A stretch of DNA of 64,000 nt, from NCBI GenBank assembly GCA_003797895.1, contig RKQB01000002.1, positions 311,354 through 375,353 of the forward strand, written 5' to 3'. Origin of the DNA: Cyclobacteriaceae bacterium YHN15 (GTDB taxonomy: Bacteria > Bacteroidota > Bacteroidia > Cytophagales > Cyclobacteriaceae). Under the pieces are notes generated by a model. It worked only from the letters and a program-made list of their open reading frames with translations. It was not told the origin of the DNA and did no database searches. Both the position numbers and the translations under genes were made by a program. How positions within the stretch are numbered: position 1 is the stretch's first letter; each line of letters begins with the position of its first letter. This document shows, in pieces, positions 43,996-53,452 of this stretch.

Positions 43996-45177
43996 ATGAT
44001 TTATAAAATGGTACAGACCATGCGATGGTATGGTCCCAAAGATCCGGTCAGTTTATCTGATATACGGCAAGCAGGAGCAACCGGAATAGTTACTGCTCTC
44101 CACCATATACCCAATGGGGAAGTTTGGAGCAGAGAAGAAATACTACACCGAAAAGAAAAAATAGAAGCGGCAGGTTTAACCTGGTCAGTAGTCGAATCTG
44201 TTCCGGTTCATGAAAACATCAAAACCAGATCGGGTGAGTACAGGAGATATATTGAGAATTATAAAACTACGATTGAAAACCTTGCTGCTGAAGGTATTTT
44301 TATTATTTGTTACAACTTTATGCCTATTTTGGACTGGACCAGGACCAAACTTGCCCATCCTCTTCCCAACGGTGCAAAAGCGTTGAGATTTGAAAAGAAA
44401 GAAGTAATTGCTTTTGATCTTTTCATACTCCAAAGACCTGGGGCAGAGAAGGAATATTCCAAAGAGGAGATCAAAACTGCCAAAGAATTTTTTGAAAATG
44501 CCGCAGCAGATACCTTGAAAAGAATACAGGACAATATCTTAAAAGGCTTGCCAGGTTCTGAAGAAGGATATACCATGGAGCAGTTTCAAACGGCATTGGA
44601 TACCTACAAGGGCATTGGTCATGCAGAACTGGCCAATCACCTGAGGCTATTCCTGGATGAAATATTGCCTGAAGCTGAGAAGCATGGCGTCAAGATGGCC
44701 ATACATCCCGATGATCCCCCCTTTAATATTTTTGGTCTGCCTAGAGTGGTAAGTACTGCGGTAGATATGAAAAGAATGATAATGGACAATTCCAGCCCAA
44801 ATAATGGCTTTACATTCTGTACCGGTTCCTATGGAGTCCGTGCTGACAATGATCTACCTGCTATGGTAAGAGAATTTGGAGACCACATCCATTTCATTCA
44901 TTTAAGAGCAACGAGGAGGGACGAGGAGGGAAATTTCTTTGAGGATAACCACTTGGATGGGGATGTACCAATGGAAGCTGTCATTGATGAAATCCTGAAG
45001 GTTCAGCAAAAAAGAAAGATTTCGATACCCATGAGGCCTGACCATGGGCATCAGATGTTGGATGATTTACAAAAACCCATCATTAATCCAGGTTATACTG
45101 CTATAGGAAGATTGAAGGGATTGGCAGAAATCAGGGGTGTGGAAGCAGGCTTGATCTATGCGTATAAAATGAAATGA
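43996..45177 (+). CDS. uxuA: Mannonate dehydratase
   Basis: This 393-residue TIM-barrel enzyme dehydrates D-mannonate to 2-keto-3-deoxy-D-gluconate. Recognisable parts are [50 protein letters not shown] and the terminal MRPDHGHQ metal site. Last gene of the operon; the KDG kinase and aldolase needed downstream are not in the window. It ends 1 bp from the convergent LytTR regulator gene. Confidence 0.96.
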   Translation: MIYKMVQTMRWYGPKDPVSLSDIRQAGATGIVTALHHIPNGEVWSREEILHRKEKIEAAGLTWSVVESVPVHENIKTRSGEYRRYIENYKTTIENLAAEGIFIICYNFMPILDWTRTKLAHPLPNGAKALRFEKKEVIAFDLFILQRPGAEKEYSKEEIKTAKEFFENAAADTLKRIQDNILKGLPGSEEGYTMEQFQTALDTYKGIGHAELANHLRLFLDEILPEAEKHGVKMAIHPDDPPFNIFGLPRVVSTAVDMKRMIMDNSSPNNGFTFCTGSYGVRADNDLPAMVREFGDHIHFIHLRATRRDEEGNFFEDNHLDGDVPMEAVIDEILKVQQKRKISIPMRPDHGHQMLDDLQKPIINPGYTAIGRLKGLAEIRGVEAGLIYAYKMK

Positions 45178-45178
45178 A

Positions 45179-45883
45179 TTAATTTCCAGTAAGGTCTGAG
45201 ATAATCTCAGACCTTCTTACCCTCGATAAAGGTACTTTAGAAATTCCCATGTCTATTTCATTTCCAATGATTGCCTGAACTTTTGCCCTGGAAATAATAT
45301 AGGTTTTGTGCACCCTTAAAAAATCTTTCTTGGGCAGATTTTCTTCCATACTTTTCATTGTCATCAGAGTAATCAGTCTCCCATTTAAAGTATGGATCGC
45401 CACATAATTTTCCATACCTTCTATGTATACTATATCCCCAAAATCTACCCTTTTGAGAATATTATCTACTTTAACATAAAAATGGTCCTTTGGCGTAATA
45501 ACATTAATTACAGACAGATTTTTTAATTCAAATAATTCCCTTGCCTTATTCACGGCTTTTAAAAAGCGGTCAAAGGGATAAGGTTTAACCAAATAATCCA
45601 CCACATCCAGTTCAAATCCCTGAAGAGCATAATTGGGATAGGCAGTAGTGAAAATCACCATCGGAGGATTTTTGAGTGATTTCAAAAAATCTAGTCCTGT
45701 GATTTTTGGCATCTGAATGTCCAAAAACATCAAATCAGGGTTTTCTGAAGCAAGGGCATCATTGGCCTCCAATGCATTTTCACAAAGGGCTACCAAGTCC
45801 AGAAATTCAGTTTCCCTGATATAACTTTTTAGCCCTTCTCTTGCCAAAGGTTCATCTTCCACCAGGATGGTTTTAATCTTCAT
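45179..45883 (-). CDS. LytTR-family response regulator
   Basis: This 234-residue protein has a receiver domain with phosphoacceptor D55 (MFLDIQMPKITG), the switch TTAYPNYA and K in LVKPYPF. A C-terminal LytTR DNA-binding domain follows (VDFGDIVYIEGMENYVAIHT...FLRVHKTYIISRAKV). It overlaps the upstream sensor kinase gene by 11 bp. The regulon is unknown; convergent placement next to the uronate operon is suggestive only. Confidence 0.92.
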   Translation of the reverse strand: MKIKTILVEDEPLAREGLKSYIRETEFLDLVALCENALEANDALASENPDLMFLDIQMPKITGLDFLKSLKNPPMVIFTTAYPNYALQGFELDVVDYLVKPYPFDRFLKAVNKARELFELKNLSVINVITPKDHFYVKVDNILKRVDFGDIVYIEGMENYVAIHTLNGRLITLMTMKSMEENLPKKDFLRVHKTYIISRAKVQAIIGNEIDMGISKVPLSRVRRSEIISDLTGN

Positions 45884-46955
45884 GAGAATCGATTTTTATC
45901 AAGAGTTTGACTTCAAAGAAATCAGAATGTTCCTGAATTTTCAATTGATGTCTTTTTGGATATTGAAGCTCCAAACGTCTTTGGATATTTTTCAGACCTA
46001 TCCCGCCTACAGTTTGATCCGTTTTCTTTTTCTGACCATTTTCTTTGGTGTTATAAAAATATGCAGATAAATCACCTTTTAAAAAATCAATTTTGATCTT
46101 CACTATATTGGCTTGATCCTTATAAGAAGAGAGGTGTTTAAAACAGTTCTCTAAAAAAGGAATCAGCAGTAAGGGTGCAATTGAAAAATTCTTCAATCCC
46201 TCTCCCCTTTCAAAAATTACCTGCAAACGCTCTCCCTTTCTGATTTTTTCCAACTCAATATAATTTTCAACATATTCGAGTTCCTGCTGTATATCAATAC
46301 TGTTAATGGTGAATTCATATAGCTGTGACCTTAATAGGTTTGAAAGTTTGATAAGTGTTTCAGAAGCCTTATCAGGGTCGATCTTTATCAGAACATAAAT
46401 GCTGTTGATGGCATTGAATAGAAAATGTGGATTGACCTGTGATTTTAGAAAGTTAAGCTCACTTTCAATACGCTCCTTTTCCTTAAGTTCCTCTCTCCTT
46501 AAATTTTTTCTATAAGCAAAAAATCCTTTTACTGACAAGAGTATAGCTCCTGTAAATATATTGGAGGAGAAATAAATCATAAAAATTTGGATGAAAGAGG
46601 CAGAAAACATTCTTCTTAAGTCTGATGCCAAAGCCAAAGAAATTCCGAAATACATAAAAACAGAAAGCACATTGGCCAGGATGATAAAGGAAAGGACAAA
46701 TAGGAACGGTTTGTTGGAATTAAGAAGTCTAGGTATTAACAGATACTGGGAAATGTAATACATACAAGCATTGGAAATAGTATAAAAAGCTGTAACCCAA
46801 AATAATTGATTAACATCCTGATACAATCCTTTATATACCCAAACCCAAAATGTAAAATAAGCCGTCCAAAAAAAGACATGATGGACTTTATACCTCTTCA
46901 TTACCAAGGTACCCCTATTTAAAGATTGTGTTAATTTTTGTTGAAATCTTTTCAT
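45873..46955 (-). CDS. LytS-like sensor histidine kinase
   Basis: This 360-residue kinase has four predicted transmembrane helices in the N-terminal 145 residues, a coiled segment, and a His_kinase domain (PF06580). The domain shows phospho-acceptor H177 (QVNPHFLFNAINS), N box IPFLENCFKHL and G box GGIGLKNIQRRL. There is no large sensor domain, so it probably senses a membrane-linked signal. Start at 46955 (ATG), but an internal ATG at 46901 is possible and places less charged sequence before the first helix. Pairs with the LytTR regulator. Confidence 0.9.
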   Translation of the reverse strand: MKRFQQKLTQSLNRGTLVMKRYKVHHVFFWTAYFTFWVWVYKGLYQDVNQLFWVTAFYTISNACMYYISQYLLIPRLLNSNKPFLFVLSFIILANVLSVFMYFGISLALASDLRRMFSASFIQIFMIYFSSNIFTGAILLSVKGFFAYRKNLRREELKEKERIESELNFLKSQVNPHFLFNAINSIYVLIKIDPDKASETLIKLSNLLRSQLYEFTINSIDIQQELEYVENYIELEKIRKGERLQVIFERGEGLKNFSIAPLLLIPFLENCFKHLSSYKDQANIVKIKIDFLKGDLSAYFYNTKENGQKKKTDQTVGGIGLKNIQRRLELQYPKRHQLKIQEHSDFFEVKLLIKIDSHED

Positions 46956-46978
46956 TTCATGATGATGAAAATGATTTT

Positions 46979-47056
46979 CTATTTTTTCTTAAAAGCACCG
47001 GCAAGCCCAAGTGTTAAAAAAACGGATCCAACGATAAATAAAATCCACCAAATCAT
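46979..47056 (-). CDS. Putative 25-residue membrane micropeptide upstream of the sensor kinase
   Basis: A short frame begins at ATG 47056 and reads MIWWILFIVGSVFLTLGL followed by AGAFKKK and TAG. That is a single hydrophobic helix with a lysine-rich tail, the usual form of a small inner-membrane protein. It ends 23 bp before the kinase start and is in the same direction, so it could be co-transcribed and might modulate the kinase. There is no homology evidence and the ORF is short, so chance is not excluded. Confidence 0.4.
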   Translation of the reverse strand: MIWWILFIVGSVFLTLGLAGAFKKK

Positions 47057-47196
47057 ACATTAAAATTTTTATTGTTCCCTTTCCTATTTAAACTTTTCTG
47101 AATTCATTTTTAAAAATAGACTATATATCAATCTTTAAACAATTTAATTGACAAAAAGCAGCAATCGGCTGACTATCCTAAAATAATGACCAAAGG

Positions 47197-47559
47197 TTGA
47201 ATACCCAAAAGATGATCGTTTCCACGATGATAGCTACAGAAGACAAAAGAGAGAAAGTTGTAAACATGGGGATGGATAGTAATCCGATTGTTACAGGGAA
47301 GGCCTATGGTGAAATGTACACAACAGATATCCGTCCCTTTATATCCAAAATTGAAGTTCCTGTCTTGGTATTTGGCTCATGGTCAGCTTACAAAATTTAT
47401 GGCGCCACTAAAGAATCTGTGACTTTTGGTTACGAGCAGCAGCTTAAAGATATTATAAACGCCAAATTACTTGTAGCCGAAAAGGCATATCACTTTGTGT
47501 TTTATGATGAACCGGAATGGTTTTTTTGCGAAGTTGATAAATTCATCAGTTCAAATTAG
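47197..47559 (+). pseudogene. C-terminal remnant of an alpha/beta hydrolase
   Basis: The 120-codon frame (VEVPVLVFGSWSAYK-like segment, NAKLLVAEKAYHFVFYDEPEWF, DKFISSN) looks like the last third of an alpha/beta hydrolase. It has the late strand (KIEVPVLVFGSW) and the catalytic-histidine region (KAYHFVFYDEP). The nucleophile elbow and first 150 or so residues are missing. The only starts are a TTG at 47197 and internal ATGs, and the DNA upstream is AT-rich and non-coding in this frame. Probably a truncated, inactive gene. Confidence 0.55.
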
Positions 47560-47770
47560 AAATTGTTCCATATCCTTTCCTCTTAATAGGGTCTTTTCAC
47601 CGTTTATACTAAAAAATTTAAATTTTAAGATTTCAGAAAAGATTTCAACAATTTTAATTCGTTGATAAAATGTGAACAGCATGCAATGACAGCAGATTAA
47701 ACCTACTGCTCATTAGGAGAGTAAGGCTTTTCTCTTTTAATTTAAGTTGATAATTGTCATTTTATCTAGT

Positions 47771-47794
47771 AAATGGGCCTTTTTAGGCCCATTT
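47771..47794. terminator. Hairpin after glgB
   Basis: A perfect 9-bp stem, AAATGGGCC / GGCCCATTT with a 6-nt loop, lies 6 bp after the glgB stop (minus strand). No strong T run follows on the minus strand, so it may be a weak terminator or processing signal. Confidence 0.45.
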
Positions 47795-47799
47795 GCTTA

Positions 47800-49809
47800 T
47801 TATATCTTTTTCAAAACCAAGGCTGTTCGGTTAGGAAGATATAATTTGAGCATGTTTTTTTTATCGGTCGGGTAATCAAAATTTTCCGAAATCCTTTCAA
47901 ATCCCCCGTATTTTTTATTGTCCGAGTTCAACACAATCCGATACTTTCCTTTCTCCGGCACCTTGAATTCATAACCAAAGTAGGATTGATCCACATTGAA
48001 GCTGAATATGAAAATCAAACCGCCCCTCTTGAAAATGAGTATCTTTTTTTCCGCATCCAAAAACAACTGTTCTGCATGAGAAGACATCAAAACCCGGTTT
48101 TCTTTCATCACATTGAGCATATCCCTATCCCAATCGTTCAAGTCGTGGTAGCGTAAATGGTCTGTATCTACCAAGGACCATTGTCTTCTGGCATATTGAT
48201 AACTCCAATTGTTGCCCTCCCGGGGAAAATCCACCCATTCGGGATGACCAAATTCATTTCCGATGAAATTAAGATAGCCCTCTCCCCCCAATGCAATGGT
48301 AATCAATCGTATCATTTTATGCAGTGCCACACCTCGATCCACAACCAGACTGCTCTGAAGTTTGGACATACTGGAATACATCTCCTTATCCATGAGCCAG
48401 AAAGCGATGGATTTGTCTCCAACCAAGGCCTGGTCATGGGATTCTGCATAGGCTATGGTTTTCTCTTTTTTCGGCCTATTGGTCAGCTCATGCCACATTT
48501 CAAACATATCCCAGTGTTCATCAGGCTTATGTTTAAGGGTTTTGATCCAAAAATCAGGAATACCCATTCCCAATCGGAAATCAAACCCTATACCTCCTTC
48601 TTCGTGTCTTCTGCAAAGCCCTGGCATGCCACTTACTTCTTCTGCTATGGAAAGGGCCTGTCTTGAATACTCATGAATTACTTTATTTGCCAATTGAAGG
48701 TAAATTATGGCATCCCAATCCACACCATCCCTAAAGTATTTTTCAGGGTTATCAAAAGTGGTATTTCCATGATGAAAATATAAAATGGATGTTACCCCAT
48801 CCCATCTGAAACCATCAAAGTGGAACTCTTCCAACCAATAACGGATATTCGATAAGAGGAAATGCCTTACTTCCTTTTTTCCATAATCGAATAATTTGGA
48901 ATCCCATCCTTCATGATAGCCTCTTCCTCCGGGATGAAAATACTGATGGTCTGAACCATCAAATTCATTCAGACCTTCATTGATATTTTTTACGGCGTGG
49001 GAATGAACAAGATCCATGACCACTGATATACCCATCTCATGGGCTTTATTGATCAGGTATTTGAGTTCTTCCGGTGTACCAAATCTGGAGGTTGGACAAA
49101 AAAAGTTGGATACATGATATCCAAAAGAACCATAATAGGGATGTTCCATGATGGCCATCATCTGAATGGTATTGTATCCTGCTTTTTTGATTCTCGGTAA
49201 AACCTCTTTAGCAAATTCAATATACGTTCCTACCCCCAATTTTTCTTGGGCCATCCCCACATGACATTCATATATCAAAGGCTGTTGCAAATTTTCGGAA
49301 GGATCAAAACCATTATCTGTCCATTCAAAATCCCTTTCAGGAAACCAAAGCTGACCTGCAAAATCATGGGTTTCTTCATTTTGGATTACCCTTCTGATAT
49401 AGGCAGGTATCCTGTCAAATGCACCATTTTCACCCTCTACGTGAACTTTGATTTTGGATCCATGTCTAAAACTTTCTTTGTAAGTTTCATAAGGCAAGAA
49501 AATCTCCCAATCTCCTCTATGGTTTCTCCTCATGGGATGATTATACCGGTTCCAATGATTGAAATCTCCCATCAAAAAAAGGTTATATGCCTGTGGGGCC
49601 CATTCCCTGTAAACCCATCCCTTTCTTAAATTGTCAAAATGGACCCCATAATACTCATGGGCACGGGCAAACTCAAGGATATTTCCATATTCATTTTCAA
49701 TGGCTTCCAAGGAATACTTATATCTCAAATACCTTTCAGAGATATCTTCTGTGTATTCCTTCAGCCATTCTTCTTCCTTGACCAAGGCTAGTACTTGTTT
49801 ATTTTCCAC
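47800..49809 (-). CDS. glgB: 1,4-alpha-glucan branching enzyme
   Basis: This 669-residue GH13 enzyme introduces alpha-1,6 branches into glycogen. The N-terminal CBM48-like region (YREWAPQAYNLFLMGDFNHWN) precedes a TIM barrel with nucleophile D337 (FRWDGVT), acid/base E390 (SIAEEVSGMPG), and the third carboxylate in ESHDQALVGDK, then a C-terminal beta domain. Its form resembles eukaryotic-type branching enzymes (no long N1 domain). No other glycogen genes are next to it. Confidence 0.93.
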   Translation of the reverse strand: MENKQVLALVKEEEWLKEYTEDISERYLRYKYSLEAIENEYGNILEFARAHEYYGVHFDNLRKGWVYREWAPQAYNLFLMGDFNHWNRYNHPMRRNHRGDWEIFLPYETYKESFRHGSKIKVHVEGENGAFDRIPAYIRRVIQNEETHDFAGQLWFPERDFEWTDNGFDPSENLQQPLIYECHVGMAQEKLGVGTYIEFAKEVLPRIKKAGYNTIQMMAIMEHPYYGSFGYHVSNFFCPTSRFGTPEELKYLINKAHEMGISVVMDLVHSHAVKNINEGLNEFDGSDHQYFHPGGRGYHEGWDSKLFDYGKKEVRHFLLSNIRYWLEEFHFDGFRWDGVTSILYFHHGNTTFDNPEKYFRDGVDWDAIIYLQLANKVIHEYSRQALSIAEEVSGMPGLCRRHEEGGIGFDFRLGMGIPDFWIKTLKHKPDEHWDMFEMWHELTNRPKKEKTIAYAESHDQALVGDKSIAFWLMDKEMYSSMSKLQSSLVVDRGVALHKMIRLITIALGGEGYLNFIGNEFGHPEWVDFPREGNNWSYQYARRQWSLVDTDHLRYHDLNDWDRDMLNVMKENRVLMSSHAEQLFLDAEKKILIFKRGGLIFIFSFNVDQSYFGYEFKVPEKGKYRIVLNSDNKKYGGFERISENFDYPTDKKNMLKLYLPNRTALVLKKI

Positions 49810-49953
49810 AAAAAATGAGATTTGGTTTGATCTAAAGATAAAAATAATTCATCAGTCAAGGATAATTAAAAGAGTAATAATTCAGTATTTCGTTTTATAG
49901 AATAAATATTGACTCCCTTTCTTACAAAAATCAATTTTAACTATTAAAAAGAT

Positions 49954-51051
49954 TTAATTTAAAAAATAATTTTCAACGGCGTTCATTAAGTTTTCCTTTG
50001 CCCGTTTCTGAATATTGTTTTTAGAAAAATCCAGATCAGGAATTCGGATTATATCAGAAAAGCCATCAGATTTACCTCCCTCCCCCGATGTAATTAATAC
50101 CGTATTTTTTCTTAGTTTTTTTGCTAGCCGAAGGAGTTCAAAACTCCCCTTTCCTCCTGATGATTGGCTGTCATAACGACCCTCACCTGTAATGATGAGG
50201 TCAGCCCGACTTATTTTAGAGGTTAAATCAACCTTTTCAAAAAACCAGGATGCTCCCATTTGGATTTCAACTGGAAAAAAATAAGATAGTCCAAAAGCAA
50301 TACCTCCTGCCGCTCCAAAACTTTCCTGATCTTCCAATGTAATTCCCTTTTTTTGGGAAAGGATCTTTAATATTCCGGAACAGCTTAATTCAAATTCCTT
50401 AAATTCTGGAACTTGCAGTCCTTTTTGGGGTCCAAAAACAGGAATGGCTCCTTCTTTACCGAAAAAGTAATTATTAACATCACAAAGACAGGTAAATCTA
50501 ACTTTCGGCTTTGGGACAGGTCCTTGGATATGCTTGATTTTTTTGAAATAATTTTCTGTGAATACAGGAACCTCTCTCCCCTTTTCATCTAGAAACAAAT
50601 AACCCAATCCCCTCAAAATCCCAAGCCCCAGGTCAATGGTAGCACTTCCCCCCAAACCTAAAACAATATGATCAGCCCCTGATTCTAAAGCTTTTTTTAT
50701 CAAAATCCCGGTTCCATAGGTACTGGCTATCCAGGGATTCTTTTCCGTATTTTTTAAAGATTTTATTCCAGAAGCCGTTGATACATCTATATAGGCTGTT
50801 CTCTTCTTTTCATCAAAGAAGTAAAATCCTTCCAGCGGCCTGCCCAAAGCATCCAAAGCCATAGCTTTTGTTTCTTTTAGTCCCAATGCTTTTCCCAATA
50901 AGAAGCAGGTGCCATCACCTCCATCGGCAATTGGGCAGAGGATTGTCTCAATTTCCGGTTTTCTCGAAAGGATGGCCTTTTGAATGATTTCAGCAGCCTC
51001 ATCTGCTTCGATGCTTCCTTTAAATGCATTGGGGGCAATAAGGATTTTCAT
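49954..51051 (-). CDS. Glycerate kinase (GarK/GlxK type I)
   Basis: This 365-residue kinase phosphorylates glycerate at the 2- or 3-position. Family signatures are N-terminal ILIAPNAFKGSIEADEA, CPIADGGDGT (residues near 44), GLGGSATIDLGLGILRGLGY in the middle and CDVNNYFFGKEGA. GlxK/GarK enzymes supply glycolysis from glyoxylate or galactarate/glucarate breakdown. The two neighbouring genes are not clearly related to this pathway. Confidence 0.92.
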   Translation of the reverse strand: MKILIAPNAFKGSIEADEAAEIIQKAILSRKPEIETILCPIADGGDGTCFLLGKALGLKETKAMALDALGRPLEGFYFFDEKKRTAYIDVSTASGIKSLKNTEKNPWIASTYGTGILIKKALESGADHIVLGLGGSATIDLGLGILRGLGYLFLDEKGREVPVFTENYFKKIKHIQGPVPKPKVRFTCLCDVNNYFFGKEGAIPVFGPQKGLQVPEFKEFELSCSGILKILSQKKGITLEDQESFGAAGGIAFGLSYFFPVEIQMGASWFFEKVDLTSKISRADLIITGEGRYDSQSSGGKGSFELLRLAKKLRKNTVLITSGEGGKSDGFSDIIRIPDLDFSKNNIQKRAKENLMNAVENYFLN

Positions 51052-51107
51052 ATGCGGATGGAATTAAATTGTTACAAGAAAAGGCCTGTTAATTCCTTTC
51101 TTGATTC

Positions 51108-52457
51108 CTATTTGTTCCCTACTCTTTGGAAATAATCCTTGGTTGCAGCTTTCACTTTTGGTGCCAGGTAAATGGTGGATATCATTGTCGGAATGGCCAT
51201 GATAGCATACATTCCATCGATAAAACTTACCACCACCTCCAAAGAAACCACCGCACCGGCAACAATCGTCACTAGGTAGAAATAATTGTAATATTTGGCT
51301 TTTTCAGCTCCAAAGAGATAATTGAAACACTTATGTCCATAATAAGAATAGGTAAACATAGTGGATAGGGCAAATACTAACACGGCCATCATCAATAAGT
51401 ATTTCCCAACACCAGGTAAGCCCATTTCAAAAGCCGACAATGTCAATCTCACCCCATCATTTTCTGTACTTTCCCAAACTCCCGTCAACAAAATTACCAA
51501 GGCAGTTAATGTACAGACTACTATGGTATCTATAAAAGGTCCCAACATGGCAATTAAGCCCTCTCTGACAGGCTCATTGTTTTTGGAAGCTCCGTGTACC
51601 ATAGGTGCTGTTCCTATTCCTGCCTCATTGGAAAAGGCAGCTCTCCTTGCCCCTATGACCATCACAGCTCCAACAGCACCACCCATTACGGCATTACCCG
51701 TAAAAGCATCCTCTAAAATTAACCATATCATAGAAGGAATTTTTTCGTAAAACTGGAACATGATGATCAATACAGTACCAAAGTAAAGCAAGACCATAAA
51801 TGGCACCAATCTGGATGCCACTGCTGCTATTCTCTTTATACCCCCTAGGATGACTATGGCCACAATAATCATCATACTGATGCCTAATACCCATTTAGTA
51901 TTTTCTCCATGGTCCAGTCCATAAGGTTGCAGCATCACCGATCTGAATACAGCAGTCAATTGATTGGCTTGGAAAATGGCCAATAAACCCAAAACCCCGG
52001 CAACAGAAAACAAGACAGCCAATGGCTTCCACTTTTTCCCCATTCCCTCTTCAATGACATACATGGGGCCTCCCTGAACCACACCGGCTGTATCCACTCC
52101 ACGATACATGATGGCTAAAGAACAGGTAAAGTATTTGGTGGCCATACCCACAAATGCGGAAATCCACATCCAAAATATTGCACCTGGACCTCCCATGTTG
52201 ATAGCTATGGCCACACCGGAAATATTACCCAAACCCACTGTTGCAGCTATCGCCGCGGATAGGGCCTGACGGGAAGAAATCTGACCTGGTAAATTCTGAT
52301 CATCATATTTTCCCCGTACCACCTTCAGCGCATGTCCAAAATAACGGAATGGTAAAAACCCGGAATAAGCAAATAATATAAAACCACCACCCATCAACAG
52401 AACAAGCATCGGGGTATCCCATATCCAATTACTGAAATCAATGATGAACTGTCCCAT
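51108..52457 (-). CDS. AGCS-family alanine/glycine:cation symporter
   Basis: This 449-residue membrane protein has about ten to eleven helices and AGCS signatures (GLGNISGVAIAINMGGPGAIFWMWISA read across two helices, and FSNEAGIGTAPMVHGASKN). It imports alanine or glycine with Na+ or H+. The ATG at 52457 is preferred; an in-frame start at 52493 would add 12 residues with no support. Downstream glycerate kinase lies 56 bp away. Confidence 0.92.
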   Translation of the reverse strand: MGQFIIDFSNWIWDTPMLVLLMGGGFILFAYSGFLPFRYFGHALKVVRGKYDDQNLPGQISSRQALSAAIAATVGLGNISGVAIAINMGGPGAIFWMWISAFVGMATKYFTCSLAIMYRGVDTAGVVQGGPMYVIEEGMGKKWKPLAVLFSVAGVLGLLAIFQANQLTAVFRSVMLQPYGLDHGENTKWVLGISMMIIVAIVILGGIKRIAAVASRLVPFMVLLYFGTVLIIMFQFYEKIPSMIWLILEDAFTGNAVMGGAVGAVMVIGARRAAFSNEAGIGTAPMVHGASKNNEPVREGLIAMLGPFIDTIVVCTLTALVILLTGVWESTENDGVRLTLSAFEMGLPGVGKYLLMMAVLVFALSTMFTYSYYGHKCFNYLFGAEKAKYYNYFYLVTIVAGAVVSLEVVVSFIDGMYAIMAIPTMISTIYLAPKVKAATKDYFQRVGNK

Positions 52458-52644
52458 ATTTTTGATAGAAATGAAACAGCATATTAAAGGCATTTTTTGT
52501 AAAAGACAAATAGGAGGCTAAATTTCGGAAGGCGACGTAGAAATTTATTTAAGGCTCAGTACAGAAGGGTTTAGCTTACTAAAAAAAGTAAATCGGATAG
52601 TCTCCCGATATTGAAAAAAACTTGTCAAAATTTCCCATTATTTC

Positions 52645-52674
52645 TTTGGAGCTAATTTATTCTTTCTAATTTAG
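52645..52674 (+). promoter_or_regulatory. Likely Bacteroidota promoter
   Basis: TTTG at 52645-52648 and TAATTTAG at 52667-52674, spaced 18 bp apart, fit the Bacteroidota -33/-7 pattern (TTTG and TAnnTTTG, one mismatch). They lie 34-63 bp before the start of the secreted-protein gene. Confidence 0.45.
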
Positions 52675-52707
52675 TGTACATAATTTTAACTTTAATAAAA
52701 AAAATGT

Positions 52708-53196
52708 ATGAAAAAAATTCTTTTGTTTTTAGTTTTTGCTATCGTTGGCTACCAAGCTTCAGCACAGTCCGATACGAGTATTCACTCTAAAGGAATTGAG
52801 GGCTGCTATACAGAATATTTTATTGCATTTGCTGAAAGAGGAGCCAGTCCTGTAACTGACGGTCAACATGATGTGGTAATCAGTGTTATCAATCAAGGTA
52901 AAAGTGAATGCTATTTTGGAAAAGCCACGGTAAAGGGAGGAAAACTACAAAGACCTGTTTTGATTCAAAAAGATGATATGTCTTTTGTGGAAATGAGTAC
53001 AATCTTCAGGAGTCTGGATCCGGAATGGCTAGAAAAACAAGATAAAAATACTTATGATGAGGTTTCAGATGGAATGAGCCATATTTTTTATACCCAGGAC
53101 AAATACGAAATCAGATTTTTTTTCTACACTTTTATACATCCTACCCAAAGGGCTAATAGGAAAGCTCCTCCAGCCAGTGTACTGCTGAAGAAATAA
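52708..53196 (+). CDS. Secreted hypothetical protein
   Basis: This 162-residue protein has a clean signal peptide (cleavage near GYQASAQ). The mature part is a mixed fold (GIEGCYTEYFIAFAERGASPVTDGQHDVVISV; EIRFFFYTFIHPT) with two cysteines (GCY, ECYF). No known family. It has its own promoter and a strong terminator, so it is a monocistronic, independently regulated gene. Confidence 0.6.
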   Translation: MKKILLFLVFAIVGYQASAQSDTSIHSKGIEGCYTEYFIAFAERGASPVTDGQHDVVISVINQGKSECYFGKATVKGGKLQRPVLIQKDDMSFVEMSTIFRSLDPEWLEKQDKNTYDEVSDGMSHIFYTQDKYEIRFFFYTFIHPTQRANRKAPPASVLLKK

Positions 53197-53224
53197 AAAA
53201 AAGCCGATTAATCGGCTTTTTTTT
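53197..53224. terminator. Bidirectional terminator
   Basis: A perfect 12-bp stem (53197-53208 and 53211-53222, core GCCGAT/ATCGGC with A and T flanks) begins immediately after the TAA of the secreted-protein gene and ends in a T run. Confidence 0.9.
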
Positions 53225-53452
53225 ATTTCAGTATATTTTCAATTGTACAAAGCAGTAAGAAGTTGCCAAATCATTTCTTTAAATATTAAATTTTACAAAC
53301 TCAAAGTGACTTAATCCTATGATATTAGAAGTATGGTGAAAATTTTATCACATCCTGATTTTAATGGATACTTTCTCATTCAAAACTCATCACTTTTCAC
53401 TCCTCGTTTTCGAAACCCTTGAGTCTCACATCTCTTTTAACACCTCTACTTT

